DNA from: Mycolicibacterium phocaicum
GTDB taxonomy: Bacteria; Actinomycetota; Actinomycetes; Mycobacteriales; Mycobacteriaceae
DNA length: 64,000 bases
Assembly (NCBI RefSeq): GCF_010731115.1
Contig: NZ_AP022616.1
Span: 3,658,001-3,722,000, forward strand
Direction of reading: 5' to 3'
The stretch's first letter is position 1, and every line of letters starts with the position of its first letter. A program made the translations under genes and the position numbers. The notes beneath the pieces are model-generated. The model was given only the letters and a program-made list of their open reading frames with translations, had not been told where the DNA came from and ran no database searches. Shown here in pieces: positions 1-9,737 of this stretch.

Positions 1-969
1 GAGCCGGGCCGGGTTCGTGCCGCCGCCGGTGACGACGTCCCCGCCGGTGCCGAGGTAGCTGCTGAGCCGGTTGAACTGCCGCTCGCTGACGATCGGCAGG
101 CCGTCGGCGTCGTCGGCGGTGAACGCCACGACAGCGTCCCGGATCTTGGCGACCAACTCGTCGCGGATGGGCTTCTCGGCCACCACATAGTCCGGCGCGA
201 CGCAGATCTGGCCGGAGTTGACGACCTTGGCGAAGGCGATGCGCTTGGCGGCGACGTCGATGTCGGCGTCGGCCGCGACGATCACCGGGCTCTTGCCGCC
301 GAGTTCCAGCGTGACCGGCGTCAGGTGCTCCGCCGCGGCCGCCATGATCTTCTTGCCGATCTCGGTGCCACCGGTGAACATGATCCGGTCCAGACCCTGC
401 GCGATCAGCTCCTGGCTGACCATGCCGTCGCCCTCGATTACGGCGACGGCCGAGGTGTCCAGGTACTTCTCGACCAGCTCGACCATCAGCCGCGACGAGG
501 CCGGGGCGAACTCAGACGGCTTGAGCACCACCGTGTTTCCCGCGGCGATGGCACCGACCAGCGGGCCCAGCGTGAGGTAGAACGGGAAGTTCCAGGCGCC
601 GATGATCAGCACCGTGCCGTAGGGCTCGTATTCCACCCAGCCACGGCCGGGCAGCTGCGAGCGCTCCAACAGCCGGTAGCGACGTTTCGCCCACTTGTTC
701 AGGTTCTTGGCGGCGTCCTTGGCCTCGGCGATGGTGCCCACGCTGTCGGCGAGCCACGCCTCGAAGGGCTTGCGGCCGAGATCGGCCTCCAGCGCCTTGG
801 CGATGGCCGTTTCGTTCTCCTCCATCGCCTGGGCCAGCGCCAGTAGCTGGCGCTTGCGCCACTGCAGGTCACGGGTGCGCCCGGTCGCGTAGGTCTTGCG
901 GAGTCCGGCGACAACCGCCGGGATGTCAGCAGCTGTGTGGCCGACAGATACAGCTGAATCAAGGGTCAT
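1..969 (-). CDS. Aldehyde dehydrogenase (ALDH3-like), C-terminus cut by window edge
   Basis: NAD(P)-dependent oxidation of an aldehyde to the acid. Translating the minus strand from the ATG at 967-969 (MTLDSAVSVG...) gives 323 residues without a stop up to the window edge. Visible landmarks are the N(F)PFYL substrate-tunnel segment, the coenzyme loop FTGGTEIGKK, the general-base Glu in LELGGKSP and the catalytic Cys in GQICVAPDY. The short N-terminus and the GQxCxAPDY form point to the class-3 (fatty/coniferyl aldehyde) branch. It is the last of three co-directional genes (TetR, methyltransferase, this gene). A perfect 20-bp palindrome lies 41 bp upstream of the start, so it probably has its own TetR-type operator. 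The substrate cannot be read from sequence. Confidence 0.9.
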   Translation of the reverse strand, partial: MTLDSAVSVGHTAADIPAVVAGLRKTYATGRTRDLQWRKRQLLALAQAMEENETAIAKALEADLGRKPFEAWLADSVGTIAEAKDAAKNLNKWAKRRYRLLERSQLPGRGWVEYEPYGTVLIIGAWNFPFYLTLGPLVGAIAAGNTVVLKPSEFAPASSRLMVELVEKYLDTSAVAVIEGDGMVSQELIAQGLDRIMFTGGTEIGKKIMAAAAEHLTPVTLELGGKSPVIVAADADIDVAAKRIAFAKVVNSGQICVAPDYVVAEKPIRDELVAKIRDAVVAFTADDADGLPIVSERQFNRLSSYLGTGGDVVTGGGTNPARL

Positions 970-1009
970 GACATACGTCCTTACGTGAGCCAGGCAACAC
1001 CGGAATCCT

Positions 1010-1029
1010 AACCAACCAGCCGGTTGGTT
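1010..1029. promoter_or_regulatory. Palindromic operator candidate upstream of the aldehyde dehydrogenase
   Basis: Half-sites AACCAACC (1010-1017) and GGTTGGTT (1022-1029) form a perfect inverted repeat around the spacer AGCC. It lies between the methyltransferase stop (1051) and the ALDH start (969). The length and form are typical of TetR-family operators. The TetR gene at 2011-2646 is the obvious candidate ligand (inference). Confidence 0.55.
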
Positions 1030-1050
1030 TGAAGGGTCAAGTCCTCGGGA

Positions 1051-1986
<936 letters not shown>

Positions 1987-2010
1987 TCAGATGTACCAGC
2001 TGAGGCCGGT

Positions 2011-2646
2011 CTATTCGGTGACCTGCCACAGCTTGTTGGCCAGCAAGAGTTCGAGCCGCTCGATGACGGCGGTCAACTCCTGGTGGCTGCCCACATACCC
2101 GGCGTAGAAACCCATGCCCCACATCACGGCGATGAGCATCTCCACCACGGTGGAGACGTCGGTGTCGACGGCCAGCTCACCACGTTCGATGGCGTCGGTG
2201 ACGGCCCAGGTCACGAAGTCGCGGGAGGCCACGAGCGCGTCGTGCTCCTCCTGGCGCAATTCGGGATGCCGCTGTGCCTCGAGGATCGAGGTCACAAGGA
2301 ACGCCGCGGCGGACCGGTCCTCGGAGTCGGCCTGGATGGCGGCGACGAAAAACGATGAGATGCGCCGGATGAAGGTGGTCTCCTCCTCGGCCCGGCGACG
2401 ACCCGCAGCGACGACCATGGCATTGGTCTGATCGAGGACCTCGCCATAGAGCACGCGCTTGTTCGCGAAGTAGTGATTGATCGCTGGGCGCGTGAGATCT
2501 GCGCGGATCGCAATGGCTTGGAATGTTGCTGCGTCATAACCAAGTTCACTGAAAACCTCGCGTGCGGCGCGCAGGATGCGCTCACGAGTTTCGGCCGCCT
2601 TCGCCGCGGGAGGGCGACCCGGGCCTCGGGTGGCGATGTACGGCAT
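2011..2646 (-). CDS. TetR/AcrR-family transcriptional regulator
   Basis: A 211-residue repressor. The start at 2646 (MPYIATRGPGRPP) is chosen because it begins just before a basic arm and the canonical TetR helix-turn-helix (ETRERILRAAREVFSELGYDAATFQAIA, then LTRPAINHYFANKRVLY). The ligand-binding C-terminal domain (about residues 85-211) is family-specific. It heads a minus-strand run with a methyltransferase and an aldehyde dehydrogenase and is divergent from the FUSC-type membrane protein, so either side could be its target. The palindrome at 1010-1029 is the best operator candidate seen. Confidence 0.9.
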   Translation of the reverse strand: MPYIATRGPGRPPAAKAAETRERILRAAREVFSELGYDAATFQAIAIRADLTRPAINHYFANKRVLYGEVLDQTNAMVVAAGRRRAEEETTFIRRISSFFVAAIQADSEDRSAAAFLVTSILEAQRHPELRQEEHDALVASRDFVTWAVTDAIERGELAVDTDVSTVVEMLIAVMWGMGFYAGYVGSHQELTAVIERLELLLANKLWQVTE

Positions 2647-2903
2647 CGTCAAATTGTGCCATAGATCTCGGCCCGACCCTGCTCGTATGCGACGCACGCT
2701 CGTCAAAATCGCCTCTTCCAGCAAACTTGCAGTTCTGTCAACAACCGATTGCTGTGCGGCGCGCGGTTCCCGGCCCCCGCCCGGTCCCGATCGGTAGCCG
2801 GGCCAGGAACGACCCCGGGGCGGCCGGCGGCCGCGGGAGACCGGGACCACAGGCGTGTTGTTGCCGACGCATGGCGGCGTCAGCCAAATTAATGTTGGGC
2901 GCC

Positions 2904-5078
2904 ATGACGGGCGTGGTGTCGCGAGAGTCGCCGACGTTGCGCCGGCAGCGGCTTGTCACCCGGCTGCGCGACAAGGATCCGGAGTACGACGCCCTCCGGC
3001 GAGCGACCCGTGCCGGTGTGGTGCTCCCGGTCGTCGCGATCGCCGGACTGGCCGCCGGCACCGCCGTCGGGAGCAGGTCGCAGACGACCATGTTCGCCAT
3101 CTTCGGCGCGGTCGCGCTGCTGGTGGTGGTGGATTTCCCCGGGAACCGCCCGGCGCGGGCGCTGGCCTACGCCGGGCTCGGCTTGAACGGCACGGTCCTG
3201 ATCACCCTGGGCACGTTGCTGTCCCCACATCCGTGGCTGGCGGTGCCGGCGATGTTCGCCGTCGGATTTCTGGTGACTTTTTCCGGCGTTCTCAGCGAGA
3301 TCATCGCCGCCGGGCAGCGCTCCACCCTCATGACGTTCGTGCTGCCGGTGTGCACGCCGGCGGGGCCGGTCCCTGATCGACTGCTCGGCTGGGCCGTCGC
3401 CTGGGCGATCGCCGTCCCGGCCGCACTGTTCCTGTTGCCGCCCACCCACCACGACGACCTGCGCAAGCACGCCGCGCAGGTGTGCCGCCTGCTGGCGGCC
3501 CGGCTGGAAGGGTCCGCCACCGCGCAGGAACTCTCCGACGCAATGGAGGCCCTGGCCGACAACTTCCTCGGCGCCGACTTCCGGCCCGTCGGACTGACCG
3601 CCGGCAGCCGCGCCCTGGTGCGGGTCGTCGACGACCTGCGCTGGCTGTGTGACCGCGCCACGGACGCCACCGGCTCCCTGCTCGCGGAGACGCGTGGGCC
3701 GGCGATCCGGGTGCTGAACGACTGTGCCCAGGTGCTCAGCACGCCGCGCGCCGCGGGCCGCGATCGCTACCGCGCCGACCTGGCCGACGCCCTGACCGCG
3801 CATCGGGCCGCGACCCGCGGGCGTTACCGCGAAGACATCGAGCAGATCCGGGCCGAGCACGACGATCTGCTGGCCGTCGCGACGGGCCGGAAACTGTTGC
3901 GGCTGCGCACCTTCTCGGCCTGTATCGGGGCCACGGGCCGCGTCATCGGACTGGCGGCCGACGCCGACGCCCGGCCGGTATGGGCCCGCGTGCTGGGTCG
4001 GCGGCTGCCTGCGCACGGGAACCTCGACCGGGTGCTGTCCGAATCCCAGGCCGTGTCGGCCATCCCGTCGGGTTTCGTGGCCACGCGAGCGGTGGTGGTA
4101 CAGAACAGTCTTCGCACTGGAATCGGACTGGCTGTAGCCGTAGCCGTCGTGCATCTGTTTCCGCTGCAGCACGGATTCTGGATCGCCATGGCATCGCTGT
4201 CGGTGCTGCGCAGCAGCGCTTTGACCACCGGGACCCGCGTGTTGCGCGCCGTGGGTGGCACCGCGATCGGATTCCTCCTCGGCACGGTGGTGATCCATCT
4301 GATCGGCGCGAACCCCGTGCTGCTGTGGTTCGTCCTTCCGATCGTGGCGTTCGGTTCTGCCTATGTGCCCGATGTGTTTTCGTTCGTCGCGGGCCAGGCG
4401 ATGTTCACGATGCTGGTGCTCACCATCTACAACCTCATCAGCCCGGCCGGTTGGCGCGTCGGGCTGATCAGGCTCGAGAATGTCTTGGTCGGCGCCGCCG
4501 TGGGTGTGGTGGTGTCGCTGCTGCTGTGGCCGCGCGGATCCGCTGCGGTCGTCCAGCGCACGCTGGAGGCGGCCCGCAGCGCCGGCACACGGTATCTGAC
4601 CGCGGCCGTGCGGCGGGTGACACGCGGTGCCTCCGAAGCCGCCACCGACCGGGTGCACGCGCTGAGCTTCGACGCCCTGACGGCCTCGCGGACCGTGGAT
4701 GATGCGGTGCGCCACTTCCTTTCGGAGAGCAGCGGGGCCACGGAACTGCGGGCACCGGTGGTCCGGGCCGCCAATCAGACGGTCCGGTTGCGGGCGGCGG
4801 CCGACCTCATCGCTGATGTCGTGCCGCCGCCACTTGCCCCGTACCGCGCTGCCCGCGATGTCCTCGAAGCGCACACCGCCTCGATCTGCGCCCGGATCGC
4901 GGGCACAGAAGACCCCGGCGCCGCAGGGCGCACACCCATCAGTGACGACTTCGTGCTCGCCCTGCGTGCCGAGACCGGCGGCGGAAACCTGTCGGTCGAG
5001 GCCGCGCTGCCTCTGGTGACCGTCGCCGCCAGCCTCGGCGAGCTGGAACTGCTCTATCCGGATGCAGCGCCCGCGTGA
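2904..5078 (+). CDS. FUSC-family inner-membrane protein (aromatic acid/fusaric acid resistance type)
   Basis: A large membrane protein (724 residues from this start) with two blocks of hydrophobic helices (about residues 35-170 and 395-540 from the chosen start) separated and followed by soluble segments. This is the two-repeat layout of FUSC/YccS-like efflux-associated proteins. The second block contains the FWIAMASLSVLRSS segment followed by TRVLRAVGGTAIGFLLGT, characteristic of FUSC_2 domains. The start is uncertain: in-frame ATGs at 2871, 2892 and 2904 all lack a clear Shine-Dalgarno, and 2904 is used because it directly precedes the conserved part. The gene ends base-to-base against the convergent pirin gene. 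The transported substrate is unknown. Confidence 0.85.
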   Translation: MTGVVSRESPTLRRQRLVTRLRDKDPEYDALRRATRAGVVLPVVAIAGLAAGTAVGSRSQTTMFAIFGAVALLVVVDFPGNRPARALAYAGLGLNGTVLITLGTLLSPHPWLAVPAMFAVGFLVTFSGVLSEIIAAGQRSTLMTFVLPVCTPAGPVPDRLLGWAVAWAIAVPAALFLLPPTHHDDLRKHAAQVCRLLAARLEGSATAQELSDAMEALADNFLGADFRPVGLTAGSRALVRVVDDLRWLCDRATDATGSLLAETRGPAIRVLNDCAQVLSTPRAAGRDRYRADLADALTAHRAATRGRYREDIEQIRAEHDDLLAVATGRKLLRLRTFSACIGATGRVIGLAADADARPVWARVLGRRLPAHGNLDRVLSESQAVSAIPSGFVATRAVVVQNSLRTGIGLAVAVAVVHLFPLQHGFWIAMASLSVLRSSALTTGTRVLRAVGGTAIGFLLGTVVIHLIGANPVLLWFVLPIVAFGSAYVPDVFSFVAGQAMFTMLVLTIYNLISPAGWRVGLIRLENVLVGAAVGVVVSLLLWPRGSAAVVQRTLEAARSAGTRYLTAAVRRVTRGASEAATDRVHALSFDALTASRTVDDAVRHFLSESSGATELRAPVVRAANQTVRLRAAADLIADVVPPPLAPYRAARDVLEAHTASICARIAGTEDPGAAGRTPISDDFVLALRAETGGGNLSVEAALPLVTVAASLGELELLYPDAAPA

Positions 5079-6053
5079 TCAGTGCCCGGGCCGGTGCGGC
5101 TGCAACGCGTTCGGCGGGATGTTGCCGAACTTGCCGGACTGGAAGTCCTCGAACGCCTCGATGAGCTCCGACTTGGAGTTCATCACGAACGGGCCGTAGT
5201 GGAAGACCGGTTCCCGGATGGGCTGGCCGCCGAGCAACAGCACCTCGAGCGCGGGCCGGTTCGAGTCCTGACCTTCGTCGGCAGCGACGGTGATCCGGTC
5301 CCCCGGCCCCAGCACCGCGAGCTGACCCTGGTGGATGGGGTGGCCGACGGGTCCGACGGTGCCACGTCCGGACAGGATGTAGACGAGCGCGTTGAACTTG
5401 CGGTTCCACGGCAGATCGAGTCGCGCTCCGGGCGCAATTGTCGCGTGCGCCATGGTGATCGGCGTGTGCGTGCCACCCGGGCCCTTGGCGTCGCCGATCT
5501 CGCCGGCGATGACGCGCACGAGCGCGCCACCGTCGTCCGACGACAGCAGCGTCACATCGGTGCCCTCGATGGCCTGGTACCTGGGGGCGGCGAACTTGTC
5601 CTTCTTGGGCAGGTTCACCCACAGCTGCAGGCCGTGGAACAGGCCACCGCTCTCGACCAATTCGGCCGGCGGCGTCTCGATGTGCAGGATGCCCGACCCA
5701 GCGGTCATCCACTGCGTGGCGCCGTCGGTGATCAGGCCGCCGCCACCATGGGAATCCTGGTGCGCGAAGCGGCCGTCGATCATGTAGGTCACGGTCTCGA
5801 ACCCGCGGTGCGGGTGCCAGTCGGTGCCCTTCGGTTCACCGGGTTCGTACTCGACCTCACCCATCTGGTCCAGGTGGACGAACGGGTCGAGGTCGGCCGG
5901 GCTGACCCCGGCGAAGGCTCGGACCACCGGGAAACCCTCGCCCTCATAGCCACGGGGGCCGGTGGTGATGGACCGCACCGGGCGTTCTGTGTCGCTCGGC
6001 GCAGCGGAAGCAATACGCGGCAAGCTGATCGTGTCAGCAGTGATAGCAGGCAT
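5079..6053 (-). CDS. Pirin family protein
   Basis: A 324-residue bicupin of the pirin family. Some members act as quercetinase-like dioxygenases or metabolic regulators. The metal-site motif is visible in the N-terminal cupin as HPHRGFETVTYMIDG, with further residues at HxD (AHQDSHG) and the late HIET, and it is followed by GLQLWVNLP, a pirin hallmark. The length is typical. The stop abuts the stop of the convergent FUSC gene. A 9-4-9 inverted repeat lies 9 bp upstream of the start codon and is probably an operator. The physiological substrate is unknown. Confidence 0.92.
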   Translation of the reverse strand: MPAITADTISLPRIASAAPSDTERPVRSITTGPRGYEGEGFPVVRAFAGVSPADLDPFVHLDQMGEVEYEPGEPKGTDWHPHRGFETVTYMIDGRFAHQDSHGGGGLITDGATQWMTAGSGILHIETPPAELVESGGLFHGLQLWVNLPKKDKFAAPRYQAIEGTDVTLLSSDDGGALVRVIAGEIGDAKGPGGTHTPITMAHATIAPGARLDLPWNRKFNALVYILSGRGTVGPVGHPIHQGQLAVLGPGDRITVAADEGQDSNRPALEVLLLGGQPIREPVFHYGPFVMNSKSELIEAFEDFQSGKFGNIPPNALQPHRPGH

Positions 6054-6061
6054 GTCACCTA

Positions 6062-6083
6062 TAACCGGACTGCGGTCCGATTA
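6062..6083. promoter_or_regulatory. Inverted repeat immediately upstream of pirin
   Basis: Half-sites TAACCGGAC (6062-6070) and GTCCGATTA (6075-6083) around the spacer TGCG match at 8 of 9 positions. The repeat sits in the short gap between the pirin ATG (6053) and the ptsI stop (6117), where the pirin promoter must be. Likely a repressor site; no cognate regulator is adjacent. Confidence 0.45.
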
Positions 6084-6116
6084 ATTCCAGATGCTACTGC
6101 ACCCGAAATCCGCCGG

Positions 6117-7856
6117 TCAGGGGGTCGACAGCGCGGCCAGCGCCGCGCTGCGGGCGTCCGCAGACGACTCAGCGGCCAACGCCGCGTCGGCGGCTGCCCG
6201 GCACTGCTCGAGCGTCACCCCGGACAGGGCGGCGCCGACCGCACGCACCGCGGCTGCTGCCGTCGACAGCGACGTCACGCCCAATCCGACCAGCACGCAC
6301 GCCAGCGCCGGATCGGCCGCAGCCTCCCCGCACACCCCGACCGGCTTGCCCTGTTCGGCACCCGCCTTGGCGGCCGTGCCCACCAGAGCCAGCACCGCCG
6401 GCTGCCATGGATCGCTCAGCGTGGCCAGATCGGCCGACATCCGGTCCGCGGCCATCGTGTACTGCGTCAGATCGTTGGTACCGATCGACAAGAAGTCGAC
6501 GTGCCGCAGAATCCGATCTGCCGACAACGCCGCGGCGGGCACCTCGATCATCACGCCGGGCGTCAGGCCGAAGGACCGCACCTGTGCCGCAAAGGCTTTG
6601 GCTTCCGCGGGCGTCGCGATCATCGGCGCCATCACCCACGGACGCTGGCCGGTCGCGGTTGCCGCAGCCGCGATGGCCTCGAGTTGGCGGGTCAGCAACT
6701 CCGGATTGCCCTGGGCGATGCGGATGCCGCGGACGCCGAGCGCCGGATTCGCCTCATCGGCATGCCCGGCGAAGCGCAGTGGCTTGTCCGAACCCGCGTC
6801 GAGCGTCCGCACCACCACTTTGCGATCGGGGAACGCGGCCAGCACGTCGCCGTAGATCTGCGCCTGCTCGTCGACGGTCGGTTCGAGATCCCGGTTCAGG
6901 AAGCACAATTCGGTCCGGAACAGACCGATGCCCTCCGCCGGGGTCTCGGCCGCCGCGTGCGCTGCGGCACCGTCCTGCACGTTGGCGAGCACCGCGACCC
7001 GATGTCCGTCAGCGGTGGCACCGGGGCCTCGCCAGCTGTCGGCGAGGTCGGCCTCACGGCGCGCACGGGCCACGGCAGTGGCGGCCGACGTCGCGTCGGG
7101 CTCGATCTCCACGGTGCCGTTGGTGCCGTCCACCAGCACCATCGTTCCGGACTGCACCTGCTCGAGTCCGGCGACCGCCACGACACACGGAATGCCCAGT
7201 TGCCGGGCGATGATCGCGGTGTGGCTGGTCGGCCCGCCCAGGCTGGTCACCAACGCCACCACCAGATTCGGGTCCAGCCCGGCGGTGTCGGCGGGCGCCA
7301 GGTCCTCGGCGCACAGCACCGAAGGCACGTCCGGCACCGGCACGCCGGGCTCGGGCAGCCCGCGCAGTTCGGCGATCACCCGGTCCCGGATATCCCTGAG
7401 GTCCGCGACGCGTTCGGCCATGAGTCCGCCCATGCGCGTGAACATCTCGACGAACTGGTCCGCCGTCGCGACGACCGCACGCACTGCGGTCATGCCGTCG
7501 GCGATGCGCTTGTCCGTCGCCGACGCCCAAGCGCGGTCCTGCGCAAGGGTCGCGGTGGTGGCCAGTACCTCGGCAGCGGCTCCGGTGGCTCGCGCGGCGC
7601 GGCTGCGAAGCCGGTCCGCGACCGTCACCGAGGCTGCCGCGAAGCGCTCCCGCTCCCCCGGCCGCTCCGGCTCTCCCAGTTCAGCGGCGGTGCCGTCGGC
7701 GTCCGGCTTCGGTCGCGCCCCGGGCCACAGCACCGGCGCGTACCGCACTCCGCCGACGGCGGGAACCCCGTGCAGCACCACAGGTGCACCGCTGGGCGAA
7801 CGATCGGTCTCCACGTCGACCACCAAAGGCGACGGGCTCACAGATGTCTGGCTCAT
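6117..7856 (-). CDS. ptsI: Phosphoenolpyruvate-protein phosphotransferase (PTS Enzyme I)
   Basis: Cytoplasmic Enzyme I, which takes phosphate from phosphoenolpyruvate and passes it to HPr. At 579 residues the length is normal. Visible features are the swivelling phospho-His domain (GGPTSHTAIIARQLG), the PEP-binding TIM-barrel motifs EGIGLFRTE and GTNDLTQYTMAADR, and the late CGEAAADP. The start at 7856 (MSQTSVSPS) is preferred over longer upstream frames because a promoter-like TAATCT at 7864-7869 leaves almost no leader, suggesting a leaderless transcript. It is divergent from the fructose operon that encodes the partner HPr. Confidence 0.95.
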   Translation of the reverse strand: MSQTSVSPSPLVVDVETDRSPSGAPVVLHGVPAVGGVRYAPVLWPGARPKPDADGTAAELGEPERPGERERFAAASVTVADRLRSRAARATGAAAEVLATTATLAQDRAWASATDKRIADGMTAVRAVVATADQFVEMFTRMGGLMAERVADLRDIRDRVIAELRGLPEPGVPVPDVPSVLCAEDLAPADTAGLDPNLVVALVTSLGGPTSHTAIIARQLGIPCVVAVAGLEQVQSGTMVLVDGTNGTVEIEPDATSAATAVARARREADLADSWRGPGATADGHRVAVLANVQDGAAAHAAAETPAEGIGLFRTELCFLNRDLEPTVDEQAQIYGDVLAAFPDRKVVVRTLDAGSDKPLRFAGHADEANPALGVRGIRIAQGNPELLTRQLEAIAAAATATGQRPWVMAPMIATPAEAKAFAAQVRSFGLTPGVMIEVPAAALSADRILRHVDFLSIGTNDLTQYTMAADRMSADLATLSDPWQPAVLALVGTAAKAGAEQGKPVGVCGEAAADPALACVLVGLGVTSLSTAAAAVRAVGAALSGVTLEQCRAAADAALAAESSADARSAALAALSTP

Positions 7857-7862
7857 GTGATG

Positions 7863-7909
7863 TAGATTACTCCGAACCGTTGACAAGTCAACACATCCAA
7901 GCGTAAAAC
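7863..7909. promoter_or_regulatory. Divergent ptsI / fruR promoter region with shared palindrome
   Basis: GTTGACAAGTCAAC at 7879-7892 is a perfect 14-bp palindrome. Its two halves act as opposed -35 boxes: TTGACA (7880-7885) on the plus strand with TAAAAC at 7904-7909, and TTGACT on the minus strand with TAATCT at 7869-7864 (16-bp spacer). A repressor bound here would block both directions, which fits FruR (inference). AC-rich repeats (7907-7921) follow on the fruR side. Confidence 0.5.
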
Positions 7910-7958
7910 AAACAATACAAAGATCGAATCGGATGCGTTCCCACACCACTGGAGGGTC

Positions 7959-8738
7959 ATGTACGCGGAAGAACGGCAGCAAGCCATCGCCGCGCGAGTC
8001 CTCGCCGACGGTCGCGCCTCCGTCAACGAACTCGCCGAGACCTACGACGTCACCACCGAAACAGTGCGCCGGGACCTCGACGTCCTCGACAAGGCCGGCG
8101 TCATCCGGCGGGTGCACGGGGGAGCGGTACCCGCCCGCACCCTGCACCTCGTCGAGCAGGGTGTCGTCCAGCGGGACTCCACCCAGACCCAGCAGAAGGC
8201 CGCCATCGCGGCGGCAGCCGTCGCCCTGCTTCCCGCCACCGGCGGAACGGTGCTGATCGACGCCGGCACCACCACCGCGCGCATCGCCGACCTCATCCCC
8301 ACCGACCGCGACCTCGTCGTCATCACGAACTCCATCCCGGCGGCCGCGAAGCTGACGTCCAACCCGACGGCGTCCCTGCAGTTGCTGGGCGGCCGCGTCC
8401 GCAGCATCACCCAGGCCGTGGTGGGGGAGCAGGCCCTGCGCACACTCGACTCCCTGCGCGTCGACGTCGCCTTCCTCGGCACCAACGGCATCAGCGTCCG
8501 GCACGGCTTCTCCACCCCGGACAGCGACGAGGCCGCCATCAAGCGCGCCATGGTCCACTGCGCCAACCACGTTGTCGTGACGGCGGATTCGAGCAAGTTC
8601 GGCCGGGAAGACCTGGTCAGTTTCGCGCCACTGTCGGCGGTGCGAACCGTCGTCACCGACACCGAGATCCGCGCCCACGAGCGTCAACAACTCATCGACG
8701 CCGGCGTCGACGTCATCTGCGCGGAGGCCGGCGCATGA
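7959..8738 (+). CDS. fruR: DeoR-family regulator of the fructose PTS operon
   Basis: A 259-residue DeoR/GlpR-type repressor. It has an N-terminal winged HTH (YAEERQQAIAARVLADGR...SVNELAETYDVTTETVRRDLD) and a C-terminal sugar-phosphate-sensing domain of the isomerase-like fold (VLIDAGTTTARIAD, then LGTNGIS). GGAGG stands just before the ATG. Its stop overlaps the fruK start (ATGA), so it is co-translated with the genes it presumably controls. The probable effector is fructose-1-phosphate (by family knowledge). Confidence 0.9.
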   Translation: MYAEERQQAIAARVLADGRASVNELAETYDVTTETVRRDLDVLDKAGVIRRVHGGAVPARTLHLVEQGVVQRDSTQTQQKAAIAAAAVALLPATGGTVLIDAGTTTARIADLIPTDRDLVVITNSIPAAAKLTSNPTASLQLLGGRVRSITQAVVGEQALRTLDSLRVDVAFLGTNGISVRHGFSTPDSDEAAIKRAMVHCANHVVVTADSSKFGREDLVSFAPLSAVRTVVTDTEIRAHERQQLIDAGVDVICAEAGA

Positions 8739-9712
8739 TCGTCACCGTCACCCTGAACCCGAGCCTCGACCGCACCCTGTCGCTCGACGAGCCGCTGACC
8801 AGGGGAGCGGTACACCGCCTCACGCCCGTCTCCACCGAGCCGGGAGGCAAGGGCGTCAACGTATCTCGCGCGCTGACCCAGAACGGTGTGGACACCGTCG
8901 CACTGCTGCCGGCCGCCGACCACGATCCGATCCTGGCGGGGCTGACGGCCCGCGGCGTGCCGTTCCACAACATCGCCATCCCGGGCGTCGTCCGCAGCAA
9001 CCTGACCATCACCGAAAAAGATGGCACCACAACCAAACTCAACGAACCAGGGGCACATCTGGACGCCGCCGCGCTGGCAGCCCTGACCGCGGTCGTCTGC
9101 GACCGCGCCGCGGAAGCCTCCTGGGTGGTGCTGTCCGGATCGCTGCCGCCCGGGGTTCCCGACGACTGGTACGCCGACGTCGCAGCCCGGCTGGCGGCAC
9201 TGCCGTGCCGCGTCGCGGTGGACACCTCCGAGCGACCGCTCACCGCCCTGGCCGAAGCCTTCGCCACCGCCGCCCCTGACCTCATCAAGCCCAACTCCGA
9301 GGAACTGGCCTGGCTGACCGGCCGTTCCGCGCAGGAACTGGAAGACGCTGCCGCGCAAGGTGATCCGCTGCCCGTCGTAGCCGCGGCCCGTCAGCTCGTC
9401 GACCGCGGGGCCGGCACGGTGCTCGTCACGCTCGGCGGCGCGGGCGCCGTCCTGGTCGACCGGGACGGGACGTGGGCGGCCACGGCCCCGTCGATCGTGC
9501 CGCGCAGCACCGTCGGCGCCGGTGACGCGTCACTGGCGGGATACCTCGCCGCCACCATCGCCGGCGCCGCGCCGGAGCAGCGGCTCCAGACCGCCGTCGC
9601 CTACGGCAGCGCCGCTGCGTCCCTGCCGGGCTCAGCACTGCCCAGCCCAGACCAGATCGACGTGAAAGCCGTTCGGGTACAGGCTGTCACGTCCGCCTCC
9701 GCCCACCTCTGA
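8735..9712 (+). CDS. fruK: 1-phosphofructokinase
   Basis: PfkB/ribokinase-family enzyme that phosphorylates fructose-1-phosphate, the product of the fructose PTS, to fructose-1,6-bisphosphate. Its 325 residues start MIVTVTLNPSLDRTL. Family signatures are GGKGVNVSRAL near residue 40, the substrate region VVLSGSLPPG, and the catalytic loop STVGAGDASLAG near residue 258 with Asp as general base. It overlaps fruR by 4 nt and is followed after 25 bp by fruA, so the operon order is fruR-fruK-fruA-ptsH. Confidence 0.95.
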   Translation: MIVTVTLNPSLDRTLSLDEPLTRGAVHRLTPVSTEPGGKGVNVSRALTQNGVDTVALLPAADHDPILAGLTARGVPFHNIAIPGVVRSNLTITEKDGTTTKLNEPGAHLDAAALAALTAVVCDRAAEASWVVLSGSLPPGVPDDWYADVAARLAALPCRVAVDTSERPLTALAEAFATAAPDLIKPNSEELAWLTGRSAQELEDAAAQGDPLPVVAAARQLVDRGAGTVLVTLGGAGAVLVDRDGTWAATAPSIVPRSTVGAGDASLAGYLAATIAGAAPEQRLQTAVAYGSAAASLPGSALPSPDQIDVKAVRVQAVTSASAHL

Positions 9713-9737
9713 TCCGTCTGATCCAAAAGGAACACCC

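Noticed and set aside
2889..4874. 661-residue open frame on the minus strand opposite the FUSC gene
   Set aside because: Highly charged, Gly/Arg/His-rich translation without domains, exactly antisense to a membrane protein with clear hydrophobic helices; a GC-rich shadow.
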